From NCBI GenBank assembly GCA_038238915.1, contig JBBSFH010000021.1, positions 1 through 50,065 on the forward strand: DNA of 50,065 bases, written 5' to 3'. The DNA comes from JAVVHE01 sp038238915. GTDB taxonomy: Bacteria > Pseudomonadota > Alphaproteobacteria > Sphingomonadales > Sphingomonadaceae. Under the pieces are notes generated by a model that had not been told where the DNA came from, searched no databases, and was given only the letters and a program-made list of their open reading frames with translations. Both the position numbers and the translations under genes were made by a program. This document shows positions 1 through 8,274 of the stretch, in pieces (the stretch's first letter is position 1; each line of letters starts with the position of its first letter).

Positions 1-93
1 GCGTGGAGGATGCCGCCACGCGAGTGGTCGATGGCCAAGGCCCAGTTCGCCGTCATCTTCGGCGAGCGCTTCACCAAGGCCATGGTCGGCTGA
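1..93 (+). pseudogene. C-terminal end of an IS256-family transposase (partial, cut by window edge)
   Basis: Reading frame 1 enters from the left edge and runs 30 codons to TGA at 91-93. It contains PPREWSMAKAQFAVIFGERF, which looks like the conserved C-terminus of Mutator/IS256-type transposases. The catalytic domain lies outside the window. A sequence typical of an IS256 terminal inverted repeat follows at about 110-135, so this is the right end of that element. Its terminus differs from that of the other IS256-family copy at 46708-48115, so the two belong to different element types. Confidence 0.6.
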
Positions 94-109
94 TGTTCAA
101 CCGCCCAGC

Positions 110-135
110 CATACACGGAATTCCTGACAGTCCCC
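110..135. repeat. Right terminal inverted repeat of the IS256-family element
   Basis: Read on the minus strand this segment starts GGGACTGTCAGGAATTCC, typical of IS256-family ends, and lies just after the transposase stop at 93. It also marks where the IS110 coding sequence on the minus strand is cut. The boundary is precise only to 1-3 bases because a run of C lies at the junction (132-136). Confidence 0.55.
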
Positions 136-723
136 CAGCTGCTGGCGCATCACCCGCCGCACCGTCAGCAACGGCTCGACGATCGCCGCCAATCTCGGAA
201 AGCCCTCGACCAGATGCCGGATCCTGGTCTCGTATCCGATTGTGCTGACGACGCCGACCTTGAGGCCGAAGTTGCGCAACGTGCCGCGCATGTCGCACTC
301 GATGTCGAGCAGCTTGCGCTGGAGGAGCTTGCGGCTCGTCAGCAGCATCCGCTGCTCCTGAGCCGCCAACGTCTTCACATGGACAGGCTTGAACAGGCCG
401 ACGCGCATCATCTGGGCGATACCGCGGGCATCGTTGCGATCGGACTTGTTGATCTGCTGCGCCTGCAACAGCGCCTTCATGTGGCGGGTCTCTACGCATA
501 TGACCGGAAGCCCCGCCGCCGTCAGACCGTTTACCAGCCACTGAGACAACGGCCCGGCTTCGATCCCAACCCGCGAATAATCGCCACCAATCGACGTCAG
601 CAGCACGGCAATGTCGTCCGGTTCGGTCGGCACCTTGCGCTCGCACAACACGATGCCCGCATCGTCCACCACGCACACCGACGTCTCCTTCACCGAGACG
701 TCCAGACCCACGAAATGCGTCAT
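136..723 (-). pseudogene. IS110-family transposase, 3'-truncated
   Basis: The gene starts at ATG 723, preceded by a good ribosome site (GGAG, 8 bases upstream). The N-terminal DEDD-type RuvC-like domain is clear: MTHFVGLDVSVKETSVCVVD at residues 1-20, then GIEAGPLSQWL and the DRNDARGIAQMMR block. About 195 residues are native. A full IS110 transposase has roughly 340 and carries a C-terminal Transposase_20 domain with the serine nucleophile, which is missing here. After about position 136 the frame runs into the inverted repeat of an IS256-family element and stops at 97. The protein is therefore inactive, interrupted by a second mobile element. Confidence 0.85.
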
Positions 724-732
724 CGCTCTCAC

Positions 733-1096
733 TCCTTCCCTCGATGCTCGAGGTCAGGCTCGACCCCGATCAGCCATCGTATGCGAAGGGGCTACAATCT
801 CATCCAGCGTCGAAATGCAGCCGCCGCGATACACCATCTATCTGGTACTCGACCCCCAAAAGCGGTCGGACCGCTCACCACCCAATTTTCGCCGTTCAGA
901 TCATCGCCGCTGCGTCGGTTCGTCTGAAAGCCGACTGGCAGGTATCGGGCTAGAAAGCGGCCTGACGGCAAGCGCCCAATACCTGCCGTTGGGCCGCGAC
1001 GCTGGCAGCGCCAAAGACTGCCGTTCGTGCGCGTCAAGGATCAATAGTAGAGTAGTTCGCAGTTACCGGTAAGAACCATGATATAAAGCGGTCGGC
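733..1096. other. Non-coding stretch, probably IS110 end plus old intergenic debris
   Basis: These 364 bases lie between the IS110 start and the GNAT stop. No frame shows a recognisable protein. The part nearest 733 should hold the IS110 left end, but I cannot define its terminus. The remainder shows nothing I can assign. Confidence 0.4.
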
Positions 1097-1648
1097 CTAG
1101 GAGAGGCAGTGATTGGCTTCTTTGATCAGCGATTTTTCCATGAAAACAAGATACGGCATCAAACGCTCTGGGTATTCATGGTAGGGTAGGATGTTCTCGA
1201 ACCCCATCGACTTATACATAGAGATCGCCTCCGTTAGTCGATCACCAGTATCTAACTGCATGGTCGTGTAACCATCGGAAATCGCCTTGCTCATCAACAT
1301 GTCCGAAAGCTTTCGGCCGAGACCAAGGCCTCTTGCTTTGTCGGTGACATAGAGGCGCTTGAGTTCGCAAACGGTGTTGGACAAACGCCGGTAGGCTCCG
1401 CCCGCGACCACGCCGCCCGTGCTTAATGCCAAGATAGTTCGCCCCGCTGGTTGTCCATATTTTTGGGCCAGTCCGTTCAGCTCGTCTTCTAGCGCCTGAT
1501 AGCCGAAGACCTCTTCGACAAACCAGGGCATGTCGCGGTAGCGCTCACGGCACCATTCTACGTAAGCGCGGCATACCCGTCCAAAGGCTTCGAAATCCTC
1601 TGGTGTCTCCGCCGACGATAACGTCGGTTCATTTCCAAGCGCGTGCAT
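1097..1648 (-). CDS. GNAT-family N-acetyltransferase
   Basis: This 183-residue protein is predicted to transfer an acetyl group from acetyl-CoA to an amine; the substrate is unknown. The acetyl-CoA binding motif is visible: the beta-4 strand CELKRLYV (94-101) is followed by the pyrophosphate loop RGLGLGR (106-112). The later IAEAISMYKSMGF-like helix-strand (TEAISMYKSMGFE) is typical of the fold. I chose ATG 1648 over the upstream in-frame start at 1663 because a strong GGAGG (1653-1657) sits at the right distance before it. It is a single gene, flanked by IS debris on one side and a secreted protein gene on the other. Confidence 0.85.
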   Translation of the reverse strand: MHALGNEPTLSSAETPEDFEAFGRVCRAYVEWCRERYRDMPWFVEEVFGYQALEDELNGLAQKYGQPAGRTILALSTGGVVAGGAYRRLSNTVCELKRLYVTDKARGLGLGRKLSDMLMSKAISDGYTTMQLDTGDRLTEAISMYKSMGFENILPYHEYPERLMPYLVFMEKSLIKEANHCLS

Positions 1649-1823
1649 GTTGCCTCCCCCCAACCAAAAAGCCTGCTACGCGTTTGCCGACCCAAGCGAC
1701 ACTCGCCAGAGAACGCTCTCATTGATGTGGGGCAGCAATCCGTCTTAGCGGTTGCAAGGGTCCCACATCGGCAATTGTCTGTTTCGGGCTGAGAAAGAAG
1801 GTGCCTGCAATGGTTCTGATCGC

Positions 1824-2300
1824 CTATTTCTTGAGCGGCACAGCTTCGGGGCTGGTCCAGGTCCAGGCCTGAATCTTCCAATCGGTGTTGCCCCTTACCA
1901 GCGCGAAGGTCATTGTGCCGGTCTCGCGCATGGCGCGTCCCTTTTGCTGAAACGTGTAAGTCGACGGGACGATGACATAAGCGTGGTTGCCCATCACCGA
2001 CTCGCGCACAGCGGGGCCGAGCGCGACCTTGCCGCCGGTCTTTCCTGCGGCGGCCTCTGACTTGCCGAGTGCTGCGATCCAGTCGTCGAACGCGGTCTTG
2101 CCGGACCAGGCGAAGGGCGCGGTCGGCTCGTCGAGGATCATCGGGGCAGCGACATGCGTCGACTTGGCCAAGGGGACATCCCCCTTGTTAAAGGCCGTGA
2201 TCATTGTCCGGATCGGCGCCTCGACCGCACGGTCTGCGGCGTGTACAGCGGACGTTGCGGCGAGCGACGCGGTAGCGACCAAGGTGAAAACGATTTTCAT
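1824..2300 (-). CDS. Secreted NTF2/SnoaL-like protein
   Basis: The protein has 158 residues. A signal peptide (1-21, ending VHAA before DRAVEAP) indicates export to the periplasm. The mature part has the pattern of the NTF2/SnoaL-like (DUF4440-type) fold: a helix with ITAFNKGDVPLAKS, a middle GKTAFDDWIAAL, and a late TFALVRGNTDWKIQAWTWT strand. Such proteins bind small molecules or are inactive relatives; no catalytic residue can be assigned. It has no operon partner. The upstream region holds a GC-rich hairpin (2367-2393). Confidence 0.7.
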   Translation of the reverse strand: MKIVFTLVATASLAATSAVHAADRAVEAPIRTMITAFNKGDVPLAKSTHVAAPMILDEPTAPFAWSGKTAFDDWIAALGKSEAAAGKTGGKVALGPAVRESVMGNHAYVIVPSTYTFQQKGRAMRETGTMTFALVRGNTDWKIQAWTWTSPEAVPLKK

Positions 2301-2797
2301 ATCACGTGCCCCAAATCGAGAAGCATTGGTGATATCTCAGAAACGATGCGGGTGAAAGGGGCATGAAAGCGCCGCTGGCGGACGGCGGCGCTTCGGCCCC
2401 ACCGTCATAATCCAGCACCGTCGCAACCCGATGCACAGCACTGACGTGATCATCGAAGCGCACCGCAAAGCGTCCCGACGGCTAACCACCCACGTTCAGA
2501 CATTCGCGACCCATCTTTCGCCGATATGAATGAACGGCCGGTTTCGGGATCGCCGTCGAGGAAGCTGAATAGCTGAGATTGGGCGCTGAGCAGTCGCACG
2601 ATCGCCAAAACCGCAAGGCGCAATCGACCACATCAGAAACCGGAATCGGCGTAGTGCCATGGCGTGCCATCTCGCACTTTATCGCGCTGGATGCGGTTCT
2701 GACGACTAACCCCGTCTTAAAACCCGTCTTAATCGCATTCTCGGCCCAGCTTCAGTTTGGCTAAGCTCGCACAAACGGCTCAAAACCTTGGGAAATT
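2301..2797. other. Long intergenic stretch with no recognisable gene
   Basis: About 500 bases lie between the NTF2-like gene and tRNA-Arg. Short frames exist on both strands (for example 2482-2670 on minus) but resemble no protein family and show no ribosome sites. Apart from the hairpin at 2367-2393 I see nothing. Bases 2490-2560 have the look of a dispersed intergenic repeat, which I cannot confirm. Confidence 0.4.
2367..2393. terminator. GC-rich 9-bp perfect hairpin
   Basis: AAGCGCCGC at 2367-2375 pairs exactly with GCGGCGCTT at 2385-2393 around a 9-base loop. There is no U tract on either strand, and no gene reads into it from the left on + within the window, so its role as a terminator is uncertain. 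Confidence 0.3.
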
Positions 2798-2874
2798 TGG
2801 TGCGCCCGGAGCGATTCGAACGCCCGGCCCTCAGATTCGTAGTCTGATGCTCTATCCAGCTGAGCTACGGGCGC
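2798..2874 (-). tRNA. tRNA-Arg (anticodon ACG)
   Basis: On the minus strand a full cloverleaf folds: acceptor GCGCCCG/CGGGCGC, D-arm GCTC/GAGC, anticodon stem TCAGA/TCTGA around CTACGAA, and T-arm GGGCG-TTCGAAT-CGCTC. The CCA end is encoded. The anticodon ACG reads CGN arginine codons. Confidence 0.97.
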
Positions 2875-2954
2875 GTGGCAGTCCGCATACCGCTGTCATT
2901 GGACGGATACAACCCCGGCTTGCTCACCCCGCGTGCGCACTCTACCGCCAGCGG

Positions 2955-3422
2955 GTGAAGCGCGCGTTGCCAATACTATTCGTCGTTGCCGCGTGCACGC
3001 ATGATTCGGGAGGGTGGCCGAGCCTCGCGCCCCGTCCGGCCGAGCAGCGGCGGCTCGATGCGGGCGCAGGCGGCGTGGAACCCCAGCCCATCGCTGCACC
3101 CGAACCGCCGATGCCGCCCGATCGCGCGGCCGATGCCGGCGCATCGGGCGAGTGGGGGAAACTTCGCGCACGTGTCGCCACGCAGGCCGTTGCGCTGACG
3201 CGCGCAGCCTCGCGCGCCGCACGCAGCGGGGCGGGGTCCGAACCATGGGCGCGCGCGCAGGTTGAGCTCAGTCGCGCCGAACAACTGCTCGGCGACATCG
3301 ACGATCTCGCGCCGCGCTTCGGCCAGACGCAGGGCAAACCCCGCGCACCCGCCGATCTCGCCGCAGCCCGCGCCGAATTGGCACGCCAGATCGGCGATAC
3401 GAAGCGTGCGCTGGCGCGTTAG
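2955..3422 (+). CDS. Small lipoprotein of unknown function
   Basis: The 155-residue protein is read from GTG 2955. This start gives a short positively charged N-terminus and a hydrophobic stretch ending in a lipobox (VVAAC at about 11-15), so it should be lipidated on that Cys by Lgt, which is encoded nearby. The mature part is Ala/Arg-rich with a helical C-terminal half (AQVELSRAEQLLGDIDDL, then DLAAARAELARQIGDTKRAL), possibly coiled coil. The frame is open upstream through the tRNA, so only the signal peptide supports this start. The gene lies 45 bases before the PKS operon on the same strand. Function unknown. Confidence 0.6.
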   Translation: MKRALPILFVVAACTHDSGGWPSLAPRPAEQRRLDAGAGGVEPQPIAAPEPPMPPDRAADAGASGEWGKLRARVATQAVALTRAASRAARSGAGSEPWARAQVELSRAEQLLGDIDDLAPRFGQTQGKPRAPADLAAARAELARQIGDTKRALAR

Positions 3423-3467
3423 CGGATCATCGGCCATGATCGCGGTTTGCCGCGTATAAGGATTCGC

Positions 3468-4541
3468 ATGGCGACCGCTCACATCAATCAGATCGCCACC
3501 TCTACGCCGCCGCACGATGTGCACGACGCGTATATTGCGATGACCGACCAGACGCTGATCGAACGCCGGGATCGGCTGATCTTCAAGCGCATGGCCGCGC
3601 GATCGGGGATCGAGCATCGCTACAGCTATTTCAATCCGATCGTCTCGGACACCGTCACGACCGATACCGAAGGCTTCTATGTGCGGGGGCAGTATCCGAC
3701 CACGGCCAAGCGCATGGACTTCTACGAGCACAATGCGCCGCGCCTCGCGCTCGAGGCGATCGCCAAGCTCTCCTTTGATCCTGAGGCGATCACGCACATC
3801 GTTGTCGCTTCGTGCACCGGATTCGTCGCACCGGGCCTCGATCAGATTATCGTGCGCGAGGCTGGCCTGCCGACCACCGTGGAACGCACGGTGGTCGGCT
3901 TCATGGGCTGTTACGCGGCGGTCAACGCGCTTCGGCTGGCACACCATTTCGTGCGGTCCGAACCTGCGGCGCGCGTGCTGGTGATCAATCTCGAACTCTG
4001 CACGCTCCATCTCCAGGAGACGCAGGACATGGAGAAGCTGCTTGCCATGATGCTTTTTGGCGATGGCTGCGCGGCGACGCTCGTCACCGCCGAGCAAACC
4101 GGGCTGGCGCTCGAGGATTTCCGTGCGGTCACGCTGCCGCGTTCGGACGAGCTCATCACGTGGCTCGTCGGCGATCAGGGCTTCGACATGCGCCTTTCGG
4201 GTGAAGTGCCGCAGCGTATTCTCGCCGCGCTCAACGCCGAGGTGGGACGGAACGATGCCGACGGCATGCTGCGCGGCCGACGTCCCGACGAATATGACGG
4301 CTGGGCGGTCCACGCGGGGGGGCGCTCGATCCTCGATGCGGTGGAAACCGGCTTCGGGCTTGGCGAACATGCGCTCGCGCGCAGCCGCGCGGTGCTGCGC
4401 GATTTCGGCAACATGTCGTCGGCCACACTCATGTTCGTGCTCCAGCGGATGCTGGGCGGGGCCGAGAAGGTGGCGAATGGACTGGCGATGGCGTTCGGCC
4501 CGGGCCTCGCTGCCGAGACGTTCCGCTTCCGGCACGCCTGA
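3468..4541 (+). CDS. Type III polyketide synthase (chalcone/alkylresorcinol synthase-like)
   Basis: This 357-residue homodimeric thiolase-fold enzyme is predicted to extend an acyl-CoA starter with malonyl-CoA and cyclise the product to a pyrone, resorcinol or phloroglucinol. The catalytic triad is present: Cys148 in VGFMGCYAA, His282 in AVHAGG, and Asn315 in GNMSSAT. I take ATG 3468 as the start; an in-frame ATG at 3447 would add seven residues. It is followed after 5 bases by a methyltransferase and then, with overlap, by an FAD oxidoreductase. This arrangement recalls phenolic-lipid operons such as srsABC of Streptomyces. The product here is inferred, not shown. Confidence 0.92.
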   Translation: MATAHINQIATSTPPHDVHDAYIAMTDQTLIERRDRLIFKRMAARSGIEHRYSYFNPIVSDTVTTDTEGFYVRGQYPTTAKRMDFYEHNAPRLALEAIAKLSFDPEAITHIVVASCTGFVAPGLDQIIVREAGLPTTVERTVVGFMGCYAAVNALRLAHHFVRSEPAARVLVINLELCTLHLQETQDMEKLLAMMLFGDGCAATLVTAEQTGLALEDFRAVTLPRSDELITWLVGDQGFDMRLSGEVPQRILAALNAEVGRNDADGMLRGRRPDEYDGWAVHAGGRSILDAVETGFGLGEHALARSRAVLRDFGNMSSATLMFVLQRMLGGAEKVANGLAMAFGPGLAAETFRFRHA

Positions 4542-4546
4542 CATCC

Positions 4547-5245
4547 ATGCGCTCGCTCGCCGCGCGTTCGCGCGAGGAAGAATGGATGGATGGGCCCGAC
4601 GTGACGCCCGCGCAAATGCAGGCATGCCTGCACGATCTTGCGCAGGTAAACACGGTGACCCTCGGCCGCAGACCGACTCTGAACTGGCTCGCACGCGCGA
4701 CAAGGGGGTGGCGTGGCGGGCGCGGGTTCACGCTGATCGATGTTGGCGCGGGCGAAGGTGATATGCTGCGCGCGATCGCACGCTGGGCCGATTTCAGCAG
4801 CTACTGGCCGCAACTGACCGGCTATGATCTGAATGCGCGCTGCACCCAAGCCGCGCGCTCAGCGACCGATCCAACACTGTGCATCGACTATGTTGTGGGC
4901 GACGCGATGGCAACCTCGGTGCCGGTCGATTTCATCATATGCGCGCTTGTCACCCATCATATGGACGATGATGCGATCGTGCCCTTCCTTGTCTGGATGG
5001 AGCGCACGGCCAAGCGCGGCTGGTTCATCAACGATCTTCACCGCAACTGGTTCGCCTATCATGGTTTCGCGCTGCTTTCGGCGGTTGCGCGCTGGCATCC
5101 GTTCGTTCGCCACGATGGCCCGCTTTCGGTGGCACGCGCCTTTCGCAAACGCGACTGGGAAGAATTGCTCGCGCGCGCGGGGATCACTCACGCGAAGGTG
5201 GTGTGGCGCTTCCCGTTCCGCCTGTGCGTTGAGCGGCTGAAATGA
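4547..5245 (+). CDS. Class I SAM-dependent methyltransferase of the PKS operon
   Basis: The protein has 232 residues. The SAM-binding motif I is LIDVGAGEGDML at about 63-74, followed by an acidic strand (TGYDLN) and motif-II-like VPVDFIICALVTHHMDDD. The likely role is methylation of the polyketide product on carbon or oxygen. SrsB of the S. griseus phenolic-lipid operon is a membrane ICMT-type enzyme, so this soluble Rossmann protein would be a non-homologous replacement. It starts 5 bases after the PKS stop, and its TGA overlaps the next ATG (ATGA, 5242-5245), so the genes are translationally coupled. Confidence 0.85.
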   Translation: MRSLAARSREEEWMDGPDVTPAQMQACLHDLAQVNTVTLGRRPTLNWLARATRGWRGGRGFTLIDVGAGEGDMLRAIARWADFSSYWPQLTGYDLNARCTQAARSATDPTLCIDYVVGDAMATSVPVDFIICALVTHHMDDDAIVPFLVWMERTAKRGWFINDLHRNWFAYHGFALLSAVARWHPFVRHDGPLSVARAFRKRDWEELLARAGITHAKVVWRFPFRLCVERLK

Positions 5246-6309
5246 GCGCGCCCATTATCGTCGGCGGCGGCATCGCGGGTGCCGCCGCCGCCTGCCACCT
5301 TGCGCGCGCGGGCCACCCGGCGCTCGTGATCGAGCGCGAGGACGGGGCGCACCACAAGATTTGCGGCGAGTTTCTAAGCGTCGAGACCGTCGCTGAACTT
5401 CGCGCGCTCGGGATCGAGCCCTTGGCGCTCGGCGCCAGACGAATCGGCGAGGTGCGGCTGGCGCACGGCCTGAAAATCACCGCCTCGCCGCTGCCGTTCG
5501 AGGCACTCTCGCTTTCGCGCCACCGGCTCGACGAAGCGCTGCTCGCGCGCGCGCAGACGCTGGGCGCACGGGTGGAGCGCGGCCGCGGCGTCGCGCATAT
5601 CGACGAGGTGACCCACCCGCACGGTGTTTTCGTGGCGACGGGCAAGCATGCGCTGCGGGGGGTCGAGCGCCGCGCGGGGGGCGGACTGACGGGGTTGAAG
5701 ATGTATTATCGCCTTGCCCCCGATCAGAGCGCGGCGCTGGGCGATGCGGTGGAGCTGGTGATGTTTCCCGGAGGCTATGCGGGACTGCAGCGGGTGGAAG
5801 GCGATCTCGCCAATCTTTGCCTGCTCACCCGCTACCCCGCCGAGCGGCTGGCGGGTGCGATTGCGCGCGCACCGCACCTCGCGGTGCGGCTCGCGGGTGC
5901 GGAGCCGCTGCTGCCCAAACCGCTCGCGATCGCCAACCTCCCCTATGGCATGGTCGCTCGGGTCGAGCCCGAGCATCCCGGCCGCTTCCGCGTGGGCGAT
6001 CAGTTTGCGATGATCCCGAGCTTCACCGGCGATGGCATGGGCATCGCGCTGGTGACCGCGCGGTGGGCGGCGCAGGCGTGGGTGGAACGCGGCGCGGCGG
6101 GCGCACAAGCGTATGCGGCGCGCGCACGACGAACGGTACGCGGACAGATGGGGCTTGCGGCGAGCCTCGCGACGATCGGATTGTGGCCGGGTGCCGGGCG
6201 GATCGTGGCGGAGCTGCTGCGCGCGGCACCGGGTCTGATGGCCCTGGGTGCCCGCGCGACGCGCGTGCGACTGGATCGGACCGACGTGGGCGCAATGTTC
6301 GCCCATTGA
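5242..6309 (+). CDS. FAD-dependent oxidoreductase/hydroxylase of the PKS operon
   Basis: The protein has 355 residues. The N-terminal dinucleotide motif IIVGGGIAGAAAACHLARAG binds FAD, with IERED at the end of the second strand. RFRVGDQFAMIPSFTGDGMG at about 249-268 is the second FAD contact typical of the geranylgeranyl-reductase/PHBH-like superfamily (GD...P..G.G). It probably hydroxylates or oxidises the PKS-derived aromatic ring, possibly to a quinone. It overlaps the methyltransferase stop by four bases. The family also includes lipid reductases, so reduction rather than hydroxylation is possible. Confidence 0.82.
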   Translation: MSAPIIVGGGIAGAAAACHLARAGHPALVIEREDGAHHKICGEFLSVETVAELRALGIEPLALGARRIGEVRLAHGLKITASPLPFEALSLSRHRLDEALLARAQTLGARVERGRGVAHIDEVTHPHGVFVATGKHALRGVERRAGGGLTGLKMYYRLAPDQSAALGDAVELVMFPGGYAGLQRVEGDLANLCLLTRYPAERLAGAIARAPHLAVRLAGAEPLLPKPLAIANLPYGMVARVEPEHPGRFRVGDQFAMIPSFTGDGMGIALVTARWAAQAWVERGAAGAQAYAARARRTVRGQMGLAASLATIGLWPGAGRIVAELLRAAPGLMALGARATRVRLDRTDVGAMFAH

Positions 6310-6385
6310 AGCAGTCTGCGCCGGGCCAATCGGGCGCCCAAATCCGCCTATAGCCCCCTGCCCTTCCGCCGGATAAAGCCCGCGC

Positions 6386-7234
6386 ATGCTTCACCCCCAG
6401 ATCGCACTCGATTTCGCCAGCCTCGGCCTGCACCGCGAACTGTTCGTCATCGGACCGTTTGCGCTGCGCTGGTATAGCCTCGCCTACATTGCGGGCATCT
6501 TGCTCGCCTGGGCCTATGTCGCGCGCATGCTGCGCGCGAATGCCGCGCCGATGACCGCAGCGGACGCCGATTCGCTCGTCACCTGGGCCACCGTCGGCAT
6601 CATCCTGGGCGGCCGCCTCGCCTATGTCCTCTTCTACGATTTCCCCCGCTTCGCCGCCCATCCGATTGACGCGCTGAAGATCTGGGAGGGCGGGATGAGT
6701 TTCCACGGCGGTGCCTTCGGTGTCGGCCTCGCCATCGTCCTCTACGCGCGCGCGCGGCATCTGAGCTGGCTGCGCATCTGCGATTATATCGCCTGTTCAG
6801 CGCCGATCGGGCTGTTCCTCGGCCGACTCGCGAATTTCGTGAATGGCGAACTCTGGGGCCGACCAACCGGAGCGGCGTGGGGGATGATCTTTCCGGGCGC
6901 GGGCGATCTGCCGCGCTATCCGAGCCAGTTGTTCGAAGCGGGACTGGAAGGAATCGCACTGTTCGCCATTCTCGCCTATGCGTTCTGGCGAACGAGTGCG
7001 CGCCTCAATCCGGGGCAACTTACCGGCGTTTTCCTGTTGTTTTACGGGGTTTTCCGCTTCGTTATTGAGTTCTTTCGTGAGCCCGATGCGCAGCTCGGCA
7101 TCCTCAGCTGGGGCCTGTCGATGGGCCAGACGCTGTGCCTGCCGATGATCGTCGGCGGCGCCTATCTGATCTTCACGGCGCCCGGGCGCCGCGTCGCCGT
7201 TTTCCCCACCGCAGGCCTCGAACCCCAGCAGTGA
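6386..7234 (+). CDS. lgt: Phosphatidylglycerol-prolipoprotein diacylglyceryl transferase
   Basis: This integral inner-membrane enzyme moves diacylglycerol from phosphatidylglycerol onto the lipobox Cys of prolipoproteins, the first step of lipoprotein maturation. It has 282 residues, a normal length, and about seven hydrophobic segments. Both family signatures are present: the essential FHGG (106-109) and GRLANFVNGELWGR (146-159), plus RYPSQLFEA and a C-terminal FREPDAQLG. The stop overlaps a possible GTG start of the next gene (GTGA, 7231-7234). It heads a + strand run with midA-like, GNAT, pgeF and prs. Confidence 0.98.
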   Translation: MLHPQIALDFASLGLHRELFVIGPFALRWYSLAYIAGILLAWAYVARMLRANAAPMTAADADSLVTWATVGIILGGRLAYVLFYDFPRFAAHPIDALKIWEGGMSFHGGAFGVGLAIVLYARARHLSWLRICDYIACSAPIGLFLGRLANFVNGELWGRPTGAAWGMIFPGAGDLPRYPSQLFEAGLEGIALFAILAYAFWRTSARLNPGQLTGVFLLFYGVFRFVIEFFREPDAQLGILSWGLSMGQTLCLPMIVGGAYLIFTAPGRRVAVFPTAGLEPQQ

Positions 7235-7236
7235 CC

Positions 7237-8274
7237 ATGCTTGCCGATCGGCTCGCCGCAGAGATCGCGGCGAACGGCCCGATGCGCCTCGATCGATGGA
7301 TGGCTGCGTCTGCCGCCGAATTTTACGCGCGCGCCGATACGCTCGGCCATGATTTCACGACCGCACCCGAAGTTGGTCAGGCGTTCGGCGAATTGATCGG
7401 GCTATGGGCGGCAGACCTGTGGCAACGCGCCGGATCGCCCGATCCGGTGCTTCTCGTCGAACTCGGTCCGGGGCGCGGTACGTTGATCGCGGATGCGTGG
7501 CGGGCAACCGCGCGCGTTAGCGGCTTCCACGCGGCCGCTCGCGTGCATCTGGTGGAAACCAGTCCGCGGCTGCGCGCCGAGCAGGCCGAACGCGCGCTGC
7601 CCGCATCGTGGCACGAGACGCTTGACGAGCTTCCAGACGGTGCGCCGATGATCATCATTGCCAACGAGTTCGTCGATGCGCTTCCGATCCGCCAGTTCGT
7701 CCGTACCGGAAGCGGTTGGCATGATCGCGCGGTAACGCATGGCGCGGGCGGATTCGCACCCGCGCCGGGCGATCCAGTCCCCGAAGGCGCAATCCCCGAT
7801 GCGTTCGCACAAGCTCCTGAAGGTGCGATCGTCGAAGACCGTCCGGCAGCGCGCACGCTCGCGGCTACGTTTGGCCGACGGCTTGGACGCTCGGGGGGAG
7901 CGGCGCTCATCATCGATTACGGATACCTGGCCCCCGCGCTCGGCGATACGCTGCAGGCGGTCCGGGGCGGCGAGCGTGTCGATCCCTTCGCCACGCCCGG
8001 CGAGGCCGATTTAACCGCGCACGTCGATTTCGCGGCGCTCGCCGAAGCCGCGTCCCCGGCGCGCGTCCACGGCCCCGTCGCTCAGGGCCTGTTCCTGCCC
8101 CGCCTTGGCCTCGCAGAGCGCACGGACGCGCTCGCTCGTGCAAACCCGGTGCATGCCGCCGCCTTGCACGCCGCCGCCGCGCGGCTTAGCGCCCCCGCAC
8201 AGATGGGGGCGATCTTCCAGGTTCTCGCGCTCACCGCCCCCGGCTGGCCCATTCCCGAAGGTTTTCAGGCATGA
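7237..8274 (+). CDS. SAM-dependent methyltransferase, MidA/NDUFAF7 family
   Basis: The protein has 345 residues. In mitochondria NDUFAF7 dimethylates an arginine of complex I subunit NDUFS2; the bacterial substrate is inferred to be similar but is unproven. Motif I is LLVELGPGRGTLI (72-84), followed by HLVETSP and the family-specific IIANEFVDALPIRQF (140-154), with GGAALIIDYGY further on. ATG 7237 is preferred; an in-frame GTG at 7231 overlapping the lgt stop is equally possible. The stop overlaps the next start (ATGA, 8271-8274). Confidence 0.9.
   Translation: MLADRLAAEIAANGPMRLDRWMAASAAEFYARADTLGHDFTTAPEVGQAFGELIGLWAADLWQRAGSPDPVLLVELGPGRGTLIADAWRATARVSGFHAAARVHLVETSPRLRAEQAERALPASWHETLDELPDGAPMIIIANEFVDALPIRQFVRTGSGWHDRAVTHGAGGFAPAPGDPVPEGAIPDAFAQAPEGAIVEDRPAARTLAATFGRRLGRSGGAALIIDYGYLAPALGDTLQAVRGGERVDPFATPGEADLTAHVDFAALAEAASPARVHGPVAQGLFLPRLGLAERTDALARANPVHAAALHAAAARLSAPAQMGAIFQVLALTAPGWPIPEGFQA

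Noticed and set aside
792..1037. Minus-strand 81-codon frame as a gene
   Set aside because: It is low-complexity and Arg/Gly-rich, with no motif; typical of GC-rich non-coding frames.
2482..2670. Small minus-strand frame as a gene
   Set aside because: No ribosome site, no recognisable motif, and composition like a shadow frame.
2976..4703. 575-codon minus-strand frame antisense to the PKS operon
   Set aside because: The opposite strand encodes an unmistakable PKS; the long antisense frame is a GC-content artefact.
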